Shown here: positions 22,320 through 25,402 of the stretch, one piece after another
Numbering within the stretch: the first letter of the stretch is position 1
Layout: each line of letters starts with the position of its first letter
Origin: an uncultured Lachnospiraceae bacterium
GTDB lineage: Bacteria; Bacillota; Clostridia; Lachnospirales; Lachnospiraceae
Direction of reading: 5' to 3'
DNA length: 25,402 nucleotides
NCBI GenBank assembly: GCA_910579645.1
Contig: CAJTVK010000058.1
Span: forward strand, 1-25,402
Translations under genes and position numbers: made by a program
The notes under the pieces: generated by a model
What the model saw: the letters and a program-made list of their open reading frames with translations, nothing else
Database searches by the model: none
Told to the model about the DNA's origin: nothing

Positions 22320-25259
22320 ATGGAAAAAAAGGATGTGGAGAAAAAGGATATGGGAGGAAAGGATATGGAAAAGAGGAAAGTGCCGTTTTTTGACGAAGCG
22401 TTGGATATGGAAGCCAGACTGGACTGGCTGATGGCAGCAATGTCCATGGATGAGAAGCTGAAATGCCTCTCCACAAGAGTACCGGAGGTAGATTCGCTGG
22501 GAATCAAAGGTTTCAGCGTGGGAGGGGAAGCGGCGCATGGCGTGGAAGCAAGGAACGATCAGAACGATCTGGGGGAAGCGGAACCTACCACTTCCTTCCC
22601 GCAGCCCATCGGCATGAGTGCCACATGGGATACGGAGCTGATAAGGAAAGCCGGAGAGGTGACCGGACGGGAAGCGAGAATCCTTTATCACAGGCATCCG
22701 GACAGAGGGCTGTCCCGCTGGGCTCCTACGGTGGATTTGGAACGGGATCCGAGATGGGGACGGACGGAAGAAGGCTATGGGGAGGACCCGCTGCTGATTG
22801 GGGAAATGGCGGGTGCGTATGTGAAGGGAATGCAGGGGGACCATCCTAAGTACCTGCGCGTGGCGGCCACCTTAAAGCATTTCTATGCAAATAATGTGGA
22901 AGTGGGGCGGGGCTTTAAATCTTCTTCCATAGACCCGAGAAACCGGGCCGAGCTGTATTTGGAGCCTTTCCGCAGGGTGGCTGAAATCGGGCATGCCGAA
23001 GCTGTCATGACCGCTTACAATAAAGTCAACGGCATTCCGGGGATGCTGAATCCGGAAGTGAAGGAAATACTGAAAAAACAGTATGGGGTGAAACATGTGG
23101 TCTGTGACGGCGGAGCCATGGAACTGGTGGTCAATCTGCATCATTATTTCGGAATACATGCACAGACGCTGGCCGCTGCCCTGAAAGCCGGAGTGGACGG
23201 CATGTCCGATAATCCGAAAGTGGTGGAGGAAGCGGCCAGGGAGGCTTATGAACTGAAACTGATTTCCGAAGAGGATATCAACGGGGCTCTCCGCAATATG
23301 TTCCGTACCAAGCTGCGCCTGGGGATTTATGACGGGGAAGGCAGCAATCCCTACGATGCGGTGACAGAGGCGGATTTGAACTCGGAAGCCCATCAGGCGG
23401 TCTGCAGGCAGGTTTCCAGAGAAGCCATTGTGCTGCTGAAGAATGAAAACGAGATGCTTCCTCTTGCCCTGCCGGAGGACGGTGCATCCATGGCTCTGAT
23501 AGGGCCGCTTGCGGACGAATGGTATCAGGACTGGTATGGCGGAAAAGCACCCTATAGGAAGACGCTGAAGCAAGGCCTGCAGGAAGTGTCGGGAAAAGAA
23601 ATACCCTGTGCGGACGGCCGGGATCGGGTCGTATTGCGCTGCCAGGGCAAAGGAGTCAGGATTGCGGAAGACGGAACTCTTTTCCTGTCCGAAACGGAAG
23701 AACCGGATGTGTTTATCAAGGACGACTGGGGAAGCGGCAGTTTCACTTTCCGTTCGGTAAGAACCGGGAAATATATGAATGCAAGATTTCCTGCAGAAAA
23801 TGGCGAAAAAGGGATGAAAGGACAGATTGCGGCAGAAAAAGAAGAGGCTTTTGACTGGTTTGTGATGGAAATATTTCATTTAGAGGAAACCGGGAATGGA
23901 TTGGTGCGGATAACGGAACGGTTCGGAGAGCCGCTGCGGGTAGATGCGGACGGGCATTTGATATATTGCAAAGAGAAAGGAAAGGCAGGAAGGGGAGAAG
24001 AGGAGACAAAGGACGAAAGGGACGGAAAAGAATACGGGGATGCGGCAGAATTTCACATAGAAGTAGTAGAGGCCGGTTTGGAGAAGGCATGTAAGCTGGC
24101 AGAGGACAGAGACGTAGTGATTTTGGCTTTGGGATGCAATTCCATGATTAATGCCAAAGAGGAAGTGGACCGTACGACGATTGCGTTGCCTCCGGCGCAG
24201 GAAACTTTGCTGGAAGAGATTTATAAAGTAAATCCCAAGGCAGTTCTTGTGCTGTTTTCCAATTATCCTTATGCCATTGTCCGGGCAGAGGAAAAACTGC
24301 CGGCCATTCTTTGGAGCGCTACCGGAAGCCAAGATATGGGGATTGCCATGGCGGAGGCTCTGTTCGGTATCCATTCGCCGGCAGGGAGGCTGAATATGAC
24401 TTGGTACCGCTCGGACAGTCAGCTTCCGGATATTGACGATTATGACATTATTCAAGGGGGAAGGACTTACCGCTACTTTGAGGGGGAGCCGTTATATCCT
24501 TTCGGATACGGACTGACCTATACCGGTTTTGAGTATTCCGGGCTGGAGGTAAAGGCTGTGGACGGGACGAAACTGCAGGCAGCCGTCACGCTGAAAAATG
24601 CCGGCGGCAGGGAAAGCGACGAGGTGGTGCAGATATATGGCTCGGCGCCGGAATCCCGTGTGAGGAAACCGGTGAGGCAGCTGCTTGGTTTCCGGCGGGT
24701 GAAGAATATGCAGCCGGGGGAAAGCCGCCGTATCACAATGGAAATCCCTATGGAAGAATTTCGGTTTTACGATGTCATCAGCCGCACCATGATGGTTGAG
24801 GAAGGGGATTACCGGATTTATGCCGGGTCATCCAGCATGGACTGCAGGCAGGGCACAACCGTGCATATTCCCGGAAGAAAGACGGGAATGCGTCGGATGG
24901 AAGCCCGGACGGCGGCGGATCATTATGATGAGTGCGAAAATATTGTGCTGGCGGAAGGGCAGTTTGGCTATTCTTCGGTTTCCCCATGGAAGAAAGATGA
25001 GACAGGAAAACTGATTTACCGTGACTGCGGTTTCCGGCCGGAGCGGAAAAGCCTGATCCTTCATATGAAGTGCGGAGCGGAAGGAAAAGCAGAAGTGTAT
25101 GTGGAGGGAAAAAGGGCGGCAGTTTATGAAGGGGAGACGGGTATTTACAAAGATATCCGTATGGAACTGGAAGGTTTGGACCGGATAGGGGAAAAACCTG
25201 CGGCAATGGAGATTCGGCTGGCCGGGGAGGTGAATCTGTGTTATTTCAGGATGGAATAG
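22320..25259 (+). CDS. GH3 beta-glycosidase with inserted and C-terminal accessory domains
   Basis: A 979-residue cytoplasmic glycoside hydrolase family 3 enzyme (beta-glucosidase or beta-xylosidase type, retaining). After a Lys/Met/Asp repetitive start (MEKKDVEKKDMGGKDMEKRK), the TIM barrel spans about 30-335, with RWAPTVDLERDPRWGRTEE, LKHF and the nucleophile Asp263 in VVCDGGAM. The second domain (about 365-740) is interrupted at about 438-580 by a beta-rich segment (SFTFRSVRTGKYM, FDWFVMEIF) reminiscent of a fascin/beta-trefoil fold. A conserved NAKEEVDRTTIALPPAQETLL follows. An FN3-like domain (745-850) and a C-terminal extension (858-979) that may be carbohydrate-binding complete it. GGAAGGAG precedes ATG 22320. 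No signal peptide is visible. Confidence 0.92.
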   Translation: MEKKDVEKKDMGGKDMEKRKVPFFDEALDMEARLDWLMAAMSMDEKLKCLSTRVPEVDSLGIKGFSVGGEAAHGVEARNDQNDLGEAEPTTSFPQPIGMSATWDTELIRKAGEVTGREARILYHRHPDRGLSRWAPTVDLERDPRWGRTEEGYGEDPLLIGEMAGAYVKGMQGDHPKYLRVAATLKHFYANNVEVGRGFKSSSIDPRNRAELYLEPFRRVAEIGHAEAVMTAYNKVNGIPGMLNPEVKEILKKQYGVKHVVCDGGAMELVVNLHHYFGIHAQTLAAALKAGVDGMSDNPKVVEEAAREAYELKLISEEDINGALRNMFRTKLRLGIYDGEGSNPYDAVTEADLNSEAHQAVCRQVSREAIVLLKNENEMLPLALPEDGASMALIGPLADEWYQDWYGGKAPYRKTLKQGLQEVSGKEIPCADGRDRVVLRCQGKGVRIAEDGTLFLSETEEPDVFIKDDWGSGSFTFRSVRTGKYMNARFPAENGEKGMKGQIAAEKEEAFDWFVMEIFHLEETGNGLVRITERFGEPLRVDADGHLIYCKEKGKAGRGEEETKDERDGKEYGDAAEFHIEVVEAGLEKACKLAEDRDVVILALGCNSMINAKEEVDRTTIALPPAQETLLEEIYKVNPKAVLVLFSNYPYAIVRAEEKLPAILWSATGSQDMGIAMAEALFGIHSPAGRLNMTWYRSDSQLPDIDDYDIIQGGRTYRYFEGEPLYPFGYGLTYTGFEYSGLEVKAVDGTKLQAAVTLKNAGGRESDEVVQIYGSAPESRVRKPVRQLLGFRRVKNMQPGESRRITMEIPMEEFRFYDVISRTMMVEEGDYRIYAGSSSMDCRQGTTVHIPGRKTGMRRMEARTAADHYDECENIVLAEGQFGYSSVSPWKKDETGKLIYRDCGFRPERKSLILHMKCGAEGKAEVYVEGKRAAVYEGETGIYKDIRMELEGLDRIGEKPAAMEIRLAGEVNLCYFRME

Positions 25260-25402
25260 CACAGATGCAGGGATATGCAACAGTCAAGGTTCTCTGGCTG
25301 TCTGTATGTCTCCGGTTTGGGTGCTGCATTTGCATAAGAAATTGGTGATAGTTCAGCCTGAATGTTGTGTTGAGAGGCGGACGCACGGGAGGGATTTTTT
25401 TG

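Overview
The window looks like a chromosomal segment of a spore-forming, anaerobic Firmicute, most likely Lachnospiraceae or a close clostridial relative. The grounds are spoVAA-spoVAB-spoVAC sporulation genes, strong AGGAGG-type ribosome binding sites, a Bce-type peptide-resistance module, and intracellular plant-glycan glycosidases of gut-clostridial type. No rRNA, tRNA, CRISPR array, transposase or integrase was seen. Species is not resolvable by eye.

Region 1 (1-2430): an intergenic repeat, a small DUF3006-like gene, spoVAA, spoVAB and spoVAC on the + strand, closed by a good rho-independent terminator. spoVAD and spoVAE do not follow. Region 2 (2430-5590): an AT-rich DUF2971 gene and a Schlafen/AlbA_2-type ATP-binding regulator, followed by a diverged second copy of the 3' end of spoVAC (4961-5089) and debris. 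The two genes therefore lie between a complete spoVAC and a detached spoVAC tail, the picture expected of a small inserted island. Region 3 (5591-11071, - strand): a secreted Cys/His-rich protein with EF-hand-like loops, then permease, ATPase, histidine kinase and response regulator of a BceRS-BceAB-like module. In the kinase/ATPase gap, TTCTTACA half-sites with 11-bp phasing sit next to a weak promoter.

Region 4 (11282-15768): a sugar isomerase/epimerase-like TIM-barrel gene (- strand) diverging from a GH1 glycosidase and a GH43-F5/8C-FN3 protein (+ strand). All lack signal peptides, so they probably act on imported oligosaccharides. Region 5 (15769-16301): a striking imperfect inverted repeat of about 330 bp, then a well-formed sigma-A-type promoter. 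Region 6 (16302-25259, + strand): an ABC ATPase, a single-pass membrane protein of unknown function, a double-length ABC-2 permease ORF with a suspicious out-of-frame linker, a MATE transporter, and a large GH3 glycosidase with an extra inserted domain. The last 140 bases hold no feature I can support.

Two families of intergenic repeats recur. R1 (about 130 bp, structured) is at 1-131 and 12185-12313, with a folded-back fragment at 1770-1818. R2 (25 bp) is at 139-163, 6134-6158 and 11139-11163. The best candidates for something undescribed are the giant hairpin at 15801-16130, the island bracketed by spoVAC sequence, and the R1/R2 families. Nothing here proves a new system.
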